Assembly: GCF_019242955.1 (NCBI RefSeq)
Contig: NZ_CP066129.1
Coordinates: 3,410,001 to 3,474,000, forward strand
Length of the DNA stretch: 64,000 nucleotides
Source of the DNA: Morganella morganii
Lineage (GTDB): Bacteria > Pseudomonadota > Gammaproteobacteria > Enterobacterales > Enterobacteriaceae
Direction: 5' to 3'
Part shown: positions 10,168 to 19,291 of the stretch, piece by piece
Layout: the number at the start of each line of letters is the position of its first letter
How positions within the stretch are numbered: position 1 is the first letter of the stretch
The notes under the pieces: generated by a model
What the model was told of the DNA's origin: nothing
What the model saw: only the letters and a program-made list of their open reading frames with translations
Databases searched by the model: none
Position numbers and translations under genes: made by a program

Positions 10168-10749
10168 ATGAGTAAATTTAAGCTTTGGCTGATCATTATC
10201 CTGGCGCTTATCGCCCTCGGTCTGCTCGGCTGGAACCTGTCGGTTTCCCGTTCAGGTGACACCGACGGCAAGATCGTGGAAGACGGTACGCCGACGTATA
10301 AAACTAAAACGTCCTCAACCCTGGCCTACGAGCCGACAGGGCTGCTGACGTATAAGCTGAATGCGGATGATGTGCAGAACTTTGCTCAGGAAAAAGTAAC
10401 ATGGTTTACTAATCCGGTGCTGACCACCTACGACCCTGATAAAACCGCCACCTGGACGATTCGTTCAAAGCGGGCCAAATTAACCAATGACAGAATGTTG
10501 TATTTATATGGTGATGTGCAGGTTGACAGCCTGACCACCGATACGCAGCTCAGGCAGATCACCACGGATAACGCCGAAGTCAATCTGATAACCCAGGATG
10601 TGAGTTCTGACGATAAAGTCACCATTCTGGGAACAGGACTGCGTTCCGTCGGATTGCAGATGCGGGGTAATTTTCGCAATCGTAATGCGGAACTGATCAA
10701 AGATGTGCAGACTTACTATGAGATCCCAAATGAAAGCAAACATCCTTAA
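10168..10749 (+). CDS. lptC: LPS transport protein LptC
   Basis: Bitopic inner-membrane protein that takes LPS from LptB2FG and hands it to LptA. It has 193 residues: N-terminal membrane helix (LWLIIILALIALGLLGW) and a periplasmic beta-jellyroll domain. In-frame codons upstream overlap kdsC; the ATG at 10168 fits E. coli LptC (191 residues) and places the membrane helix at the N terminus. Its 3' end overlaps lptA by 20 bases, as in E. coli. Confidence 0.95.
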   Translation: MSKFKLWLIIILALIALGLLGWNLSVSRSGDTDGKIVEDGTPTYKTKTSSTLAYEPTGLLTYKLNADDVQNFAQEKVTWFTNPVLTTYDPDKTATWTIRSKRAKLTNDRMLYLYGDVQVDSLTTDTQLRQITTDNAEVNLITQDVSSDDKVTILGTGLRSVGLQMRGNFRNRNAELIKDVQTYYEIPNESKHP

Positions 10750-11266
10750 TACTCTGATTGCAACAGCCATTCTGGCAGTCAGTGTCCCTGCTTTGGCGTT
10801 AAAGGAAGATACCCAGCAGCCGGTGACGGTAACATCATTAAAACAAGCGCTTGATTTAGAAAAAAATATCACCACATTTACGGATAATGTCGTGGTAAAA
10901 CAGGGAACGATTGATGTCCGCGCTGACAAAGTGGTTGTCACCCGTCCGGGCGGCGATTCCGGCAAAATGGTGATCGAAGCATTCGGTAATCCGGTGACCT
11001 TCTACCAGATGCAGGATAACGGCAAGCCAATCAAAGGACGCGGCAGCAAACTGCGTTACGAAATGGCCAATGAGCTGGTCACGCTGACCGGTAATGCCTA
11101 TCTGGAACAGCTGGACAGCAATATCACCGGTGACAAGATTACCTATGTGGTGCCGACACAGCAGATGCAGGCATTCAGTGACAAAGGCAAACAGGTGACT
11201 ACCGTACTGCTGCCGTCACAGATTCAGGAAAAAGGCCCGGCGGCAACCGGCCAGAAAGGTAAGTAA
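10730..11266 (+). CDS. lptA: LPS transport periplasmic protein LptA
   Basis: Forms the periplasmic bridge that carries LPS from LptC to outer-membrane LptD. It has 178 residues, with a cleavable signal peptide ending near VPALA (about residue 23) and an OstA-like jellyroll domain with the conserved ADKVVVTRPGG and GNPVTFYQ stretches. The start inside the lptC 3' end gives the correct signal peptide. The C-terminal tail is Gly/Lys-rich. Confidence 0.95.
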   Translation: MKANILNTLIATAILAVSVPALALKEDTQQPVTVTSLKQALDLEKNITTFTDNVVVKQGTIDVRADKVVVTRPGGDSGKMVIEAFGNPVTFYQMQDNGKPIKGRGSKLRYEMANELVTLTGNAYLEQLDSNITGDKITYVVPTQQMQAFSDKGKQVTTVLLPSQIQEKGPAATGQKGK

Positions 11267-11272
11267 CGATTT

Positions 11273-11998
11273 ATGGCAAAATTAATTGCAAGCAAATTAG
11301 CCAAAGCCTACAAAGGCCGCAAAGTCGTCGAAGATGTGACACTTGAAGTCAGTTCCGGCGAAATCGTCGGGCTGCTTGGTCCGAACGGTGCCGGGAAAAC
11401 CACGACGTTCTATATGGTGGTGGGTATTGTTCCTCGTGATGCCGGTGCGATCAGCATTGATGATGAAGATATTTCTCTGCTGCCGCTGCACGAACGTGCC
11501 CGTAAAGGTATCGGCTACCTGCCGCAGGAGGCTTCCATTTTCCGTCGTCTGACGGTATGGCAGAACCTGATGGCAGTGCTTGAAATCCGTAAAGATCTGA
11601 ACAATGACGAACGCCGGGTGCGGGCGGAAGAACTGATGGAAGAGTTCCATATCAGTCATCTGCGCGATAACCTGGGGCAGTCACTGTCCGGCGGGGAACG
11701 CCGCCGTGTGGAAATCGCCCGCGCACTGGCCGCCAACCCGAAATTCATCCTGCTGGATGAACCGTTTGCCGGTGTTGATCCGATTTCCGTTATTGATATT
11801 AAAAAGATTATTCAGCACCTCCGTGATTACGGGCTCGGCGTCCTGATCACTGACCACAACGTTCGCGAAACACTGGATGTCTGTGAACGGGCTTATATTG
11901 TCAGCCAGGGCCATATGATTGCCCACGGCAGCCCGGAATCCATTCTGAATAATGAGCAGGTTAAACGTGTTTATTTAGGCGAAGGTTTCCGCCTGTAA
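11273..11998 (+). CDS. lptB: LPS export ATPase LptB
   Basis: Cytoplasmic ATPase dimer of the LptB2FGC extractor. It has 241 residues, the same length as E. coli LptB, with Walker [10 protein letters not shown] (36-44), the Q-loop in YLPQEASIF, signature [15 protein letters not shown], Walker [14 protein letters not shown] and the switch His in ITDHNVRET. The conserved C-terminal helix ends YLGEGFRL. rpoN follows 24 bases downstream. Confidence 0.97.
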   Translation: MAKLIASKLAKAYKGRKVVEDVTLEVSSGEIVGLLGPNGAGKTTTFYMVVGIVPRDAGAISIDDEDISLLPLHERARKGIGYLPQEASIFRRLTVWQNLMAVLEIRKDLNNDERRVRAEELMEEFHISHLRDNLGQSLSGGERRRVEIARALAANPKFILLDEPFAGVDPISVIDIKKIIQHLRDYGLGVLITDHNVRETLDVCERAYIVSQGHMIAHGSPESILNNEQVKRVYLGEGFRL

Positions 11999-12022
11999 AG
12001 CCGTAAGGAGCCCGTGTCCGTA

Positions 12023-13459
12023 ATGAAGCAGAGTCTGCAGCTTAAACTCAGCCAGCAACTGGCGATGACGCCACAACTTCAGCAGGCTATCCGTTTGTTG
12101 CAGCTTTCCACGCTGGAACTCCAGCAGGAGATCCGCGAGGCGCTGGAATCTAATCCGTTGCTGGAACTTGATGATAACCATCAGGAAATTGACACACCTG
12201 CTGAATCTGAAACACAGAAAGAGATGGACAGCGCCGAGGCTCTCGAACAGACCGCCATGCCGGATGATCTGCCGCTGGATGCGCAGTGGGAAGAAATCTA
12301 CACCGCCGGTACACCGTCCGGCACCGGCAATGATTACGGCGACGATGAACTGCCGCTCTATCAGGGCGAAACCACTGAAACTTTGCAGGATTATCTGATC
12401 TGGCAGGCCCGCCTCACCCCCTTTACCGAAACCGATGCCGCGATTGCCTTCTCAATCATTGATGCGATTGATGAAACCGGCTATCTGACCGTCTCTGTCG
12501 ATGATATCCGCCTGAGTATCGGTGACGATGAAGTCACCACCGAAGATGTGGAAGCGGTACTCAAGCGTATTCAGCGTTTTGATCCGGTGGGTGTGGGCGC
12601 CCGTGACCTGCGCGAATGTCTGATGGTGCAGCTGAAAATTCTGCCGCCGGAAACCCCGAGTCTGAAAGAAGCCCTTGCTATCACGGATCAGCATCTGGCA
12701 TTGTTGGGGAACCGGGATTTCCGTACGCTGGGACGGGTGACCAAACTGAAAGAAGAGGCGCTGAAATCTGCCATTGATCTGATTCAGTCGCTGGAACCGC
12801 GTCCGGGCCTGGTAGTCAACACCGGAGAATCAGAGTATGTTATTCCTGACGTCCTCGTGAGAAAACACGGCGAGCGCTGGACAGTGGAACTGAATTCCGA
12901 CAGCATTCCCCGCCTGCGGGTCAATAATCATTATGCCGCGATGGGATCGCGGACCCGCAGTGAGAGCGACAGTCAGTTTATCCGCAATAATTTGCAGGAA
13001 GCAAAGTGGCTCATTAAAAGTCTGGAAAGCCGGAACGATACGCTGCTCAGAGTCGCGACCTGTATTGTGGAAGAACAGCAGGCCTTCTTTGAACAGGGCG
13101 AAGAATATATGAAGCCCATGGTGCTGGCTGATATCGCACTGCGGGTCGAGATGCATGAATCAACGATTTCCCGTGTTACGACGCAGAAATTCCTGCACAG
13201 TCCGCGGGGGATCTTTGAACTGAAGTACTTTTTCTCCAGCCACGTCAGTACCGACAGCGGGGGCGAAGCGTCCTCTACCGCTATCCGTGCACTGGTGAAA
13301 AAACTGGTTGCCGCCGAGAATCCGGCGAAACCGCTCAGCGACAGTAAACTGACCGACATGCTTGCCGAACAGGGCATTCAGGTGGCCAGACGCACTGTCG
13401 CAAAATATCGCGAGTCGTTATCCATCCCGCCCTCAAATCAGCGTAAACAGCTGATTTGA
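12023..13459 (+). CDS. rpoN: RNA polymerase sigma-54 factor RpoN
   Basis: Alternative sigma factor for nitrogen and other enhancer-dependent promoters. It has 478 residues against 477 in E. coli: Gln/Leu-rich activator-interacting region I (1-50), acidic linker (about 55-110), core-binding domain, HTH region and the C-terminal RpoN box [14 protein letters not shown] at 12014 is in frame and three bases from AAGGAG; the ATG at 12023 is chosen because [21 protein letters not shown] is the family N terminus. The order lptB-rpoN-hpf-ptsN-rapZ-npr is conserved. Confidence 0.97.
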   Translation: MKQSLQLKLSQQLAMTPQLQQAIRLLQLSTLELQQEIREALESNPLLELDDNHQEIDTPAESETQKEMDSAEALEQTAMPDDLPLDAQWEEIYTAGTPSGTGNDYGDDELPLYQGETTETLQDYLIWQARLTPFTETDAAIAFSIIDAIDETGYLTVSVDDIRLSIGDDEVTTEDVEAVLKRIQRFDPVGVGARDLRECLMVQLKILPPETPSLKEALAITDQHLALLGNRDFRTLGRVTKLKEEALKSAIDLIQSLEPRPGLVVNTGESEYVIPDVLVRKHGERWTVELNSDSIPRLRVNNHYAAMGSRTRSESDSQFIRNNLQEAKWLIKSLESRNDTLLRVATCIVEEQQAFFEQGEEYMKPMVLADIALRVEMHESTISRVTTQKFLHSPRGIFELKYFFSSHVSTDSGGEASSTAIRALVKKLVAAENPAKPLSDSKLTDMLAEQGIQVARRTVAKYRESLSIPPSNQRKQLI

Positions 13460-13482
13460 TACACATTGAGAAGGAAGACACT

Positions 13483-13770
13483 ATGGAATTACAAATTACC
13501 GGCCACAACGTTGAAATTACAGATGCTTTACGTGAGACTGTGACAGCCAAGTGTAAAAAGCTGGAGCAGTTTTTCGATAAAATCAACAGCGTTCAGGTGA
13601 TCCTTAAGGTTGAGAAAGTCAGTAAAATTGCGGAGGCAACGGCTCAGGTAAACGGTGCGGATCTTCACGCCTCAGCGGAAAAAGAGGATATGTACGCGGC
13701 AATTGATGAGATGGCAGAAAGACTCGGCCGCCAGCTGTCCAAACACAAAGAAAAACTGAGAAACCGGTAA
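13483..13770 (+). CDS. hpf: Ribosome hibernation promoting factor HPF
   Basis: A 95-residue short HPF, the same length as in E. coli. It binds the 30S decoding region and promotes 100S ribosome dimers with RMF in stationary phase. The motifs LQITGHNVEITDALRE and DMYAAIDEMAERLGRQLSKHKEK are visible. AGGAAG precedes the ATG; an upstream in-frame ATG at 13456 is less well placed. Located between rpoN and ptsN. Confidence 0.96.
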   Translation: MELQITGHNVEITDALRETVTAKCKKLEQFFDKINSVQVILKVEKVSKIAEATAQVNGADLHASAEKEDMYAAIDEMAERLGRQLSKHKEKLRNR

Positions 13771-13837
13771 ATTTTCTGCACCCGGGTGCATGACTGAATT
13801 AACAGTCTGAATTTTCTCAGGAAAAAGCAGTGCTCTG

Positions 13838-13866
13838 ATCCCGGTTACCATGGTGGTTGCCGGGAT
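13838..13866 (+). other. Intercistronic hairpin hpf-ptsN
   Basis: ATCCCGG (13838-13844) pairs with CCGGGAT (13860-13866) around an inner ACC/GGT stem, directly before ptsN. A 14-bp palindrome TGCACCCGGGTGCA lies at 13777-13790 just after hpf. Neither has a U-tract; mRNA processing between the two genes is a possible role. Confidence 0.4.
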
Positions 13867-13889
13867 TCTGATCCTAAGTGAACAATGAA

Positions 13890-14357
13890 ATGAATAACGA
13901 AGCAAATTTGTCCCTGAGCGATGTACTGAGTATCAGCTGTACACGCAATAATATTCACTGTACCAGCAAGAAGCGCGCGCTGGAGATTATCAGTGAACTG
14001 GCTGCCACCGCGCTGGCGCTGCCGGAAAACACGTTGTTTGAGGCACTCCTTACACGGGAAAAAGTCGGGACAACCGGTATCGGTGGCGGGATTGCCATCC
14101 CCCACGGAAAACTGGACAAAAATGAGGCGCAAACTGCCTGCGGTGTATTTTTACATCTGGAACAACCTATCGCGTTCGATGCGATCGACAATCAGAATGT
14201 GGATATTCTGTTTGCGTTATTTGTTCCGTCTGATCAGTGTCAGACGCATTTACACACACTGTCGTTAGTGGCCAAAAAACTGGCTGACAAAGCGCTCTGC
14301 CGCCGGTTGCGCCAGGCGCAAAGCGATGAAGAGCTGTACAGTATCATCACTGAATGA
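13890..14357 (+). CDS. ptsN: Nitrogen PTS EIIA component PtsN (EIIA-Ntr)
   Basis: Terminal phosphoacceptor of the regulatory PTS-Ntr (EI-Ntr, NPr, EIIA-Ntr), which controls potassium uptake systems and links nitrogen and carbon status. It has 155 residues. The phosphorylated His is H72 in GIAIPHGKL, and the EIIA-fructose/mannitol fold core THLHTLSLVAKKLADK is present. A GTG at 13878 would add four residues (MNNE repeated); the ATG at 13890 is better spaced from TAAGTGA. Its phosphodonor gene npr, two genes downstream, is frameshifted here, which could leave EIIA-Ntr unphosphorylated. Confidence 0.95.
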   Translation: MNNEANLSLSDVLSISCTRNNIHCTSKKRALEIISELAATALALPENTLFEALLTREKVGTTGIGGGIAIPHGKLDKNEAQTACGVFLHLEQPIAFDAIDNQNVDILFALFVPSDQCQTHLHTLSLVAKKLADKALCRRLRQAQSDEELYSIITE

Positions 14358-14429
14358 TGATAATAACCGGCTGACGACAACGGATAATGGCGTATTGCCA
14401 TTGAAAGAGAAACGATAGGGAGTCCCCTC

Positions 14430-15281
14430 ATGGTGCTGATGATAGTCAGCGGCCGCTCTGGTTCGGGTAAATCTGTTGCCCTGCGGGCGCTGGAAGATAT
14501 GGGTTTCTACTGCGTTGATAACCTGCCGGTCACTCTTCTGCCGGAGCTTGCTGCCACGCTGGCAACACGCGATATCTCTGCCGCAGTGAGTATTGACGTC
14601 CGGAATATGCCGGAGTCCCCGGAGGTCTTTGAAGACGCCCTGAGCAGATTACCGGCCGGTTTCTCGCCGCAGCTGCTGTTCCTGGATGCGGATCGCAACA
14701 CCCTGATCCGCCGTTACAGTGATACCCGCCGTCTGCACCCTCTTTCCAGCAAAAATCTCTCACTGGAAAGCGCCATTGATGAGGAGAGCGATCTGCTGGA
14801 ACCCCTGCGTTCCCGCGCTGATCTGATCATCGATACCTCTGAAATGTCGGTGCACGAACTGGCCGAAATGCTGAGAACCCGTTTGCTCGGTAAACGCGAA
14901 CGCGAACTGACCATGGTATTCGAGTCTTTCGGGTTTAAACACGGCATTCCTATTGATGCGGATTATGTCTTTGATGTCCGTTTCCTGCCGAACCCGCACT
15001 GGGACCCGAAACTGCGTCCGATGACCGGTCTGGATAAGCCGGTGGCCGCGTTCCTTGATCGTCATACCGAAGTGCATAACTTTATTTACCAGACCCGCAG
15101 TTATCTGGAACTGTGGCTGCCGATGCTGGAAACCAACAACCGCAGCTACCTGACAGTCGCTATCGGCTGTACCGGCGGGAAACACCGTTCTGTCTATGTG
15201 GCGGAACAGCTGGCGGATTACTTCCGTTCACGCGGTAAAAACGTGCAGTCACGTCACCGGACGCTGGAAAAACGGAAATAA
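14430..15281 (+). CDS. rapZ: RNase adapter protein RapZ
   Basis: RNA-binding adapter that delivers the sRNA GlmZ to RNase E and so senses glucosamine 6-phosphate. It has 283 residues against 284 in E. coli: N-terminal P-loop GRSGSGKS (8-15), Walker-B-like region, and a C-terminal domain with [16 protein letters not shown] and the basic tail [15 protein letters not shown] that binds RNA. AGGGAG precedes the ATG. npr follows after 3 bases. Confidence 0.97.
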   Translation: MVLMIVSGRSGSGKSVALRALEDMGFYCVDNLPVTLLPELAATLATRDISAAVSIDVRNMPESPEVFEDALSRLPAGFSPQLLFLDADRNTLIRRYSDTRRLHPLSSKNLSLESAIDEESDLLEPLRSRADLIIDTSEMSVHELAEMLRTRLLGKRERELTMVFESFGFKHGIPIDADYVFDVRFLPNPHWDPKLRPMTGLDKPVAAFLDRHTEVHNFIYQTRSYLELWLPMLETNNRSYLTVAIGCTGGKHRSVYVAEQLADYFRSRGKNVQSRHRTLEKRK

Positions 15282-15284
15282 CCC

Positions 15285-15556
15285 ATGACAATCCGTTGTC
15301 AGGTAGAAATCAAAAACCGGCTCGGGCTGCATGCCCGGCCGGCGATGAAACTGTTTGAACTGATCCAGACCTTCCGGTCAACGGTGGTATTTCGTAATAA
15401 GCAGAATGAAGAAGCCCGGCTGACAGTGTGCTTGCCATGCTGATGCTGGATTCCGAACAGGGCAGTTTTATTGAAGTAGAAGCAACAGGGCCTGATGAAA
15501 ATACCGCCATTGAGGCAATTATTTCCCTTTTTGATTCAGGTTTTGATGAAGATTAG
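15285..15556 (+). pseudogene. npr: Phosphocarrier protein NPr, frameshifted
   Basis: HPr-like phosphocarrier of the nitrogen PTS. The first frame reads MTIRCQVEIKNRLGLHARPAMKLFEL with the phosphorylated His16, then runs off at 15415-15420 and stops at TGA 15441-15443 (52 residues). The -1 frame from 15419 continues exactly where it should ([15 protein letters not shown] ... FDSGFDED) to TAG 15554-15556. The span is 272 bases, one short of the 90-residue family length; one extra G in the GCCCGGCTGAC stretch would restore the frame. The 3' half is fully conserved, so the lesion is recent or a sequencing error. As written, the gene is broken. Confidence 0.9.
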
Positions 15557-15686
15557 TTATACTAAACGAAATATTTTACTTAAAGAAAACTGATACGCTG
15601 TTTCGTTCACGCAGCCCGGCGGTTCGTGATCCTGATCTCTTTCCTTTCGGAGGAGAACAGCCTACTATCAGATTAATTATCAAAAT

Positions 15687-15724
15687 GAGCACCCCCCTCC
15701 TTCTGGTGTGGGGGTGTTCTTTTG
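15687..15724 (+). terminator. Terminator of the rpoN-npr operon
   Basis: GAGCACCCCC (15687-15696) pairs with GGGGGTGTTC (15710-15719, one G-U pair) and is followed by TTTTGT. It lies between npr and rnk. Confidence 0.8.
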
Positions 15725-15749
15725 TATTGGAAATGATTTGGAGTGTGGT

Positions 15750-16160
15750 ATGAAAAAGCCCAATATAATTATTAATGAACTGGACGCAGAGCGTCTGGAT
15801 ATGCTGCTGGAACAGCCGGCTTATGCTGACAGTCCGGTTGCCGAAGCCCTGAATGACGAGTTAGATCGCGCTGAAATCCTGCCGCCGGCAGAAATGCCTG
15901 CCACGGTCGTCACGATGAACAGCCGCGTGCGCTTTGAAGATTTATCGAGCGGGAAAGAGAGTATCCGTACCCTGGTGTACCCGGCGTCGCTGAAAGACAG
16001 CGCAGAGCAGTTGTCTGTCATGGCACCGCTGGGAGCTGCGTTACTCGGGCTTTCTGTCGGTGATGAGATCTCATGGGAACTGCCGAACGGTGAAGCAACG
16101 CGCGTAAAAGTATCAGAAATTATCTATCAGCCTGAAGCTGCCGGTGAATTACACCGCTAA
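15750..16160 (+). CDS. rnk: Nucleoside diphosphate kinase regulator Rnk
   Basis: A 136-residue GreA/GreB-related protein that binds RNA polymerase and affects nucleoside diphosphate kinase levels; same length as E. coli Rnk. It has an N-terminal short coiled coil ([20 protein letters not shown]) and a C-terminal FKBP-like domain ([24 protein letters not shown]). An ATG 14 codons upstream lies within the preceding terminator, so the ATG at 15750 is chosen. Its position after npr differs from E. coli. Confidence 0.94.
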   Translation: MKKPNIIINELDAERLDMLLEQPAYADSPVAEALNDELDRAEILPPAEMPATVVTMNSRVRFEDLSSGKESIRTLVYPASLKDSAEQLSVMAPLGAALLGLSVGDEISWELPNGEATRVKVSEIIYQPEAAGELHR

Positions 16161-16177
16161 TCAGCTTTAAGCCGGCT

Positions 16178-16209
16178 CTGCGTCCGTTTCAGGTAATCTG
16201 CGGGCGCAG
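16178..16209 (+). terminator. Possible rnk terminator
   Basis: CTGCGTCCG pairs with CGGGCGCAG (one G-U) and is followed at a distance by a T/C-rich stretch (CTTCCATTTTCCCTTCTTTTT). The T-run is not immediate. Confidence 0.35.
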
Positions 16210-16268
16210 CTTCCATTTTCCCTTCTTTTTCTGCATGATGGCTTATCTTTTCTCTTTCCGGAGCCACT

Positions 16269-16397
16269 ATGTCAACATTCAGTCTGCTGCACATTCTTGC
16301 TTTTTCCCCGTTAACTGACTCCCCGCTGCCATTAGTGCTTAATTTCGAAAATCAGTTATTTATGCTCACAAAGGGCCTGATAATGCTGATGATGTAG
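16269..16397 (+). CDS. Possible 42-residue hydrophobic peptide
   Basis: ATG at 16269 preceded by CCGGAG at about 5-base spacing opens a 42-codon frame ending in TAG at 16397. The peptide (MSTFSLLHILAFSPLTDSPL...) is hydrophobic, Leu- and Met-rich, with a run IMLMM at its end. I do not recognise it. The evidence is only the ribosome-binding site and hydrophobic character; chance is quite possible. It occupies most of the 305-bp interval between rnk and tldE. Confidence 0.25.
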   Translation: MSTFSLLHILAFSPLTDSPLPLVLNFENQLFMLTKGLIMLMM

Positions 16398-16414
16398 TGC
16401 TGTGTTTTTGTCCG

Positions 16415-16456
16415 GCATAAAAAAACCCCGGCATAAAAGTCAGGGTTTTTTATGCA
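16415..16456. terminator. Bidirectional terminator between rnk and tldE
   Basis: GCATAAAAAAACCC (16415-16428) and GGGTTTTTTATGC (16443-16455) form a long A/T-GC stem that gives a U-tract on both strands. Confidence 0.8.
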
Positions 16457-16465
16457 GCAAAACGA

Positions 16466-17806
16466 TTACTGCCCCGCAATACTCATTTCCGGCAGCCAGA
16501 CAGAGCCGCACTGAATATTGCTGCGGGTTTCAATATCGTCGCCGGTGGCGATTATATTGGCCCACATGTCTTTCAGGTTGCCGGCAATCGTGATTTCACT
16601 GACCGGATACTGAATCTCGCCGTTTTCCACCCAGAAACCGGATGCACCGCGTGAGTAATCGCCGGTAATACCGCTGACACCCTGTCCCATCAGTTCTGTA
16701 ACCACCAGACCGGTGCCCATCTCTCTGAGCATGTCATCAAAACCCAGCCCCTGACCGGCAATGTGCCAGTTGTGAATACCGCCTGCGTGACCGGTGCTTT
16801 TCAGCCCCAGTTTGCGGGCGGCATAGGTGGTCATCAGCCAGTTATTCAGGACACCATTTTCGATAATCAGGCGATCCTCTGTGCGGACGCCTTCACTGTC
16901 AAACGGCGTCGAGGCCAGGCCGCCGATCACATGCGGCAGCTCACAGATGGTCAGCCAGTCCGGCAGGATCTGTTTACCCAGGCTGTCGAGCAGAAAAGTG
17001 GATTTACGGTATACAGACGTGCCGCTGATCGCGCCGACCAGATGCCCGAACAAACCGGTTGCCACTTCCGGGGCAAAAATCACCGGTGCTTTCTGTGTCG
17101 CCAGTTTACGCGGTGCGAGGCGGGACAATGTCCGGCGGGCACACTCTTCCCCCACCCACTGTGCAGATTTCAGGTCATCCAGCTTACGTGCGATGGTATA
17201 CGCGTAGTCACGCTCCATATCGCCGTTTTCTTCCGCGATCACACAGGCGGACATCGAGTGACGGCTGCTGCAGTAGCTTTGCAGCATACCGAGTGTGTTA
17301 CCGAAGACACGGATGCCGTAATGGCTGTTAAAGCTGCCGCCTTCCGTATTGGTGATACGCGGATCGGCGCTCAGTGCCGCTTTTTCCGCATTGGCGGCGT
17401 AGTCGATCGCCTGGTCTGCGCTCACTTCAGACGGATAAAACAGTTGCAGATCCGGTGCCTCAAAGGCCAGCAAATCGCGATCTGCCGGGCCGGAACACGG
17501 ATCTTCAGATGTATATTTCGCAATGTCGATCGCGGCCTGTACGGTACGGGCAATCGCCTCGTCGCTTAAATCGGTGGAAGATGCACTGCCTTTGCGCTGG
17601 TTATGATACACCGTGATCCCCAGCGCGCCGTCACTGTTAAACTCAACGTTCTCCACCTCACCCATCCGGGTGCTCACACTCATCCCGGTGGTCCGGCTGA
17701 CAGCAACTTCGGCGCTGTCACACCCTTTCTGTGCAATACTCAGTGCCTGCGAAACCGCTTGTTCCAGGCGCGTACGCTGCGCCATAATCTGAGAAGTGAT
17801 ATTCAT
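16466..17806 (-). CDS. tldE: Metalloprotease subunit TldE (PmbA)
   Basis: Subunit of the TldD/TldE heterodimeric protease that trims modified peptides (microcin B17 leader in E. coli) and unfolded short peptides. It has 446 residues. The U62-family core is clear: [16 protein letters not shown]-like N domain, SGRxxxHFKG-type strands, and [17 protein letters not shown] and [20 protein letters not shown] in the C-terminal domain. TldE lacks the HExxxH zinc site, which TldD supplies. A TTG one codon upstream is rejected in favour of the ATG. Its partner tldD lies only 1.5 kb away. Confidence 0.96.
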   Translation of the reverse strand: MNITSQIMAQRTRLEQAVSQALSIAQKGCDSAEVAVSRTTGMSVSTRMGEVENVEFNSDGALGITVYHNQRKGSASSTDLSDEAIARTVQAAIDIAKYTSEDPCSGPADRDLLAFEAPDLQLFYPSEVSADQAIDYAANAEKAALSADPRITNTEGGSFNSHYGIRVFGNTLGMLQSYCSSRHSMSACVIAEENGDMERDYAYTIARKLDDLKSAQWVGEECARRTLSRLAPRKLATQKAPVIFAPEVATGLFGHLVGAISGTSVYRKSTFLLDSLGKQILPDWLTICELPHVIGGLASTPFDSEGVRTEDRLIIENGVLNNWLMTTYAARKLGLKSTGHAGGIHNWHIAGQGLGFDDMLREMGTGLVVTELMGQGVSGITGDYSRGASGFWVENGEIQYPVSEITIAGNLKDMWANIIATGDDIETRSNIQCGSVWLPEMSIAGQ

Positions 17807-17978
17807 CAATCAGGTTCCAATTCAATAAATTAAGGGGCCGTCAGCTAATCAGACAGCTGAATAGGTGTTATCCGGCCTTTTCCCCGGTTACAATACGCAA
17901 TAATCAAATGTTAACACTCACAAACACAGAGATCATCCGGCACCCGCCGCTCTGTGTTTCGCCACAGGAAATACTATT

Positions 17979-18527
17979 ATGGCAAAGCAGCCTGAAGACT
18001 GGTTTGAAGAACCCGATGCACTTCCTCAGGAGGAAGAGGATGACGAGATAATCTGGGTCAGCAAAAGCGAAATTAAACGCGATGCGGAAGCCCTGAAAAA
18101 ACTCGGCGCTGAACTGGTTGCACTGAGCAAGACCCAGCTGGAACGTATTCCGCTGGATGAACAGTTGCTCGACGCCATCCTGCTTGCACAAAAAATCAAG
18201 CGTGAAGGCCTGCGCCGTCAGTTACAGCTCATCGGTAAAATGCTGCGGGCCCGTGACCCGGAGCCGATTACCACAGCACTCGACAAACTGAAAAACCGCC
18301 ATAATCAGCAGGTTGTCCTGCTGCATAAACTCGAAGATCTGCGCGAACGCCTGGTCACCGGCGATGACGCGGTAGCGGAAGAAGCAGTTGCACTGTTCCC
18401 GCACCTTGATCGCCAGCAGCTGCGCACACTTATCCGCAATGCGAAAAAAGAGCGCGAAGGCAATAAACCACCAAAAGCTTACCGCCAGCTGTTCCAGTAT
18501 CTGAAAGAACTGGCAGAAAGCGCTTAA
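17979..18527 (+). CDS. yjgA: Ribosome-associated protein DarP (YjgA)
   Basis: DUF615 protein that associates with late 50S ribosome assembly intermediates. It has 182 residues, strongly charged: acidic N terminus ([20 protein letters not shown]) and helical body ending [14 protein letters not shown]-like and [13 protein letters not shown]. Divergent from tldE across 172 bp, the usual yjgA-pmbA pairing. Its last four bases overlap the end of the convergent inhibitor gene. Confidence 0.95.
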   Translation: MAKQPEDWFEEPDALPQEEEDDEIIWVSKSEIKRDAEALKKLGAELVALSKTQLERIPLDEQLLDAILLAQKIKREGLRRQLQLIGKMLRARDPEPITTALDKLKNRHNQQVVLLHKLEDLRERLVTGDDAVAEEAVALFPHLDRQQLRTLIRNAKKEREGNKPPKAYRQLFQYLKELAESA

Positions 18528-18820
18528 TCCGCCGTCATGGTCAGGGGGGCCAGCACCAGCTGAATATCCCCCGGCCACTCCTCCTCCGCATCCCGGCAGG
18601 TACTGATAATGGCTGAAAACAGCCGCCGCTGCCGTGCGGTAATATGTTCAAACGCCAGTATCACCGGCAGATCAATCCCGCCTGTCAGCATATCCCATAA
18701 CGCATCCGTATTACGGCCGAAGCAGGTCAGCTGAAATTTATCACTGAATTGCTGATAAAAATCGTCCGTTGTCCGGATGGTGCGGAAATCAAAATGCACA
18801 ATGCTGATTTCGGGTGTCAT
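18524..18820 (-). CDS. yhcO: Barstar-family ribonuclease inhibitor (YhcO-like)
   Basis: A 98-residue barstar-fold protein, related to E. coli YhcO (90 residues). The family core is visible: [11 protein letters not shown], the acidic binding helix region [17 protein letters not shown] with the Asp/Trp of the RNase-contact surface, and the C-terminal [12 protein letters not shown]. Its start lies 3 bp after the stop of the barnase-type gene, so the two are one transcriptional unit, toxin first. It probably protects the cytoplasm against unexported enzyme. No signal peptide. Confidence 0.88.
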   Translation of the reverse strand: MTPEISIVHFDFRTIRTTDDFYQQFSDKFQLTCFGRNTDALWDMLTGGIDLPVILAFEHITARQRRLFSAIISTCRDAEEEWPGDIQLVLAPLTMTAD

Positions 18821-18823
18821 GGG

Positions 18824-19291
18824 TTAATTTACCTGCTGAAATGAACGGTAATGATCGGTGGTGACATAAATCAGTCCGTCCCCGGAGTAAAGCAGACGAT
18901 CACTGCCGCGGTGACCGCAGTTATAGTTGATATCCGCTTCAAACCACTGACGCGACGGTGCATCCGGCAGCCTTTTTTCCCGGTTGCCGAAACGATCACC
19001 GCCGATAGCCTTACCCGGCATCACATCACAGAGGTTGCCTTTTGACGGCTGCCAGCCCGCGTTACGGGCGGCTTTTTTCGTCACATAGTAATCCGGCAGG
19101 CGCTGGTGCTGCTGCACGTAGCTGACCACCCGTGACTGTGCTGTCAGAGCATCAATACTCTGCGGCTGTTCTGTCTGCTGCGGCACCGGCTCTGACGGAC
19201 GGGTTTCGATAAACTTCCCCGGCAACCCTGCCAGCCAGGCGGAGACCGCCACAATCAGAACAATCACCAGTGTGCCGTATTTCTGCATCAT
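18824..19291 (-). CDS. Secreted/envelope barnase-family ribonuclease
   Basis: Guanyl-preferring microbial RNase family. It has 155 residues, with an N-terminal hydrophobic segment (TLVIVLIVAVSAWLAGL, about 7-23) acting as signal peptide or anchor, a Pro/Gln-rich linker to about 50, then a full barnase domain. All catalytic positions are present: K72 (VTKKA), E118 (WFEADINY), R128 and R132 (HRGSDR) and H147 (TTDHYRSF). Two cysteines (C88, C125), absent in Bacillus barnase, could form a disulfide in the periplasm. The ATG overlaps the tldD stop (TGATG). Target and purpose in the host are unknown. Confidence 0.9.
   Translation of the reverse strand: MMQKYGTLVIVLIVAVSAWLAGLPGKFIETRPSEPVPQQTEQPQSIDALTAQSRVVSYVQQHQRLPDYYVTKKAARNAGWQPSKGNLCDVMPGKAIGGDRFGNREKRLPDAPSRQWFEADINYNCGHRGSDRLLYSGDGLIYVTTDHYRSFQQVN

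Noticed and set aside
15415-15445. Programmed frameshift in npr
   Set aside because: No slippery heptamer or stimulatory structure is apparent and NPr is a plain single-frame gene in the family; a deletion or sequencing error is simpler.
16763-17569. 268-codon plus-strand frame opposite tldE
   Set aside because: Shadow frame; tldE is complete and conserved on the minus strand.
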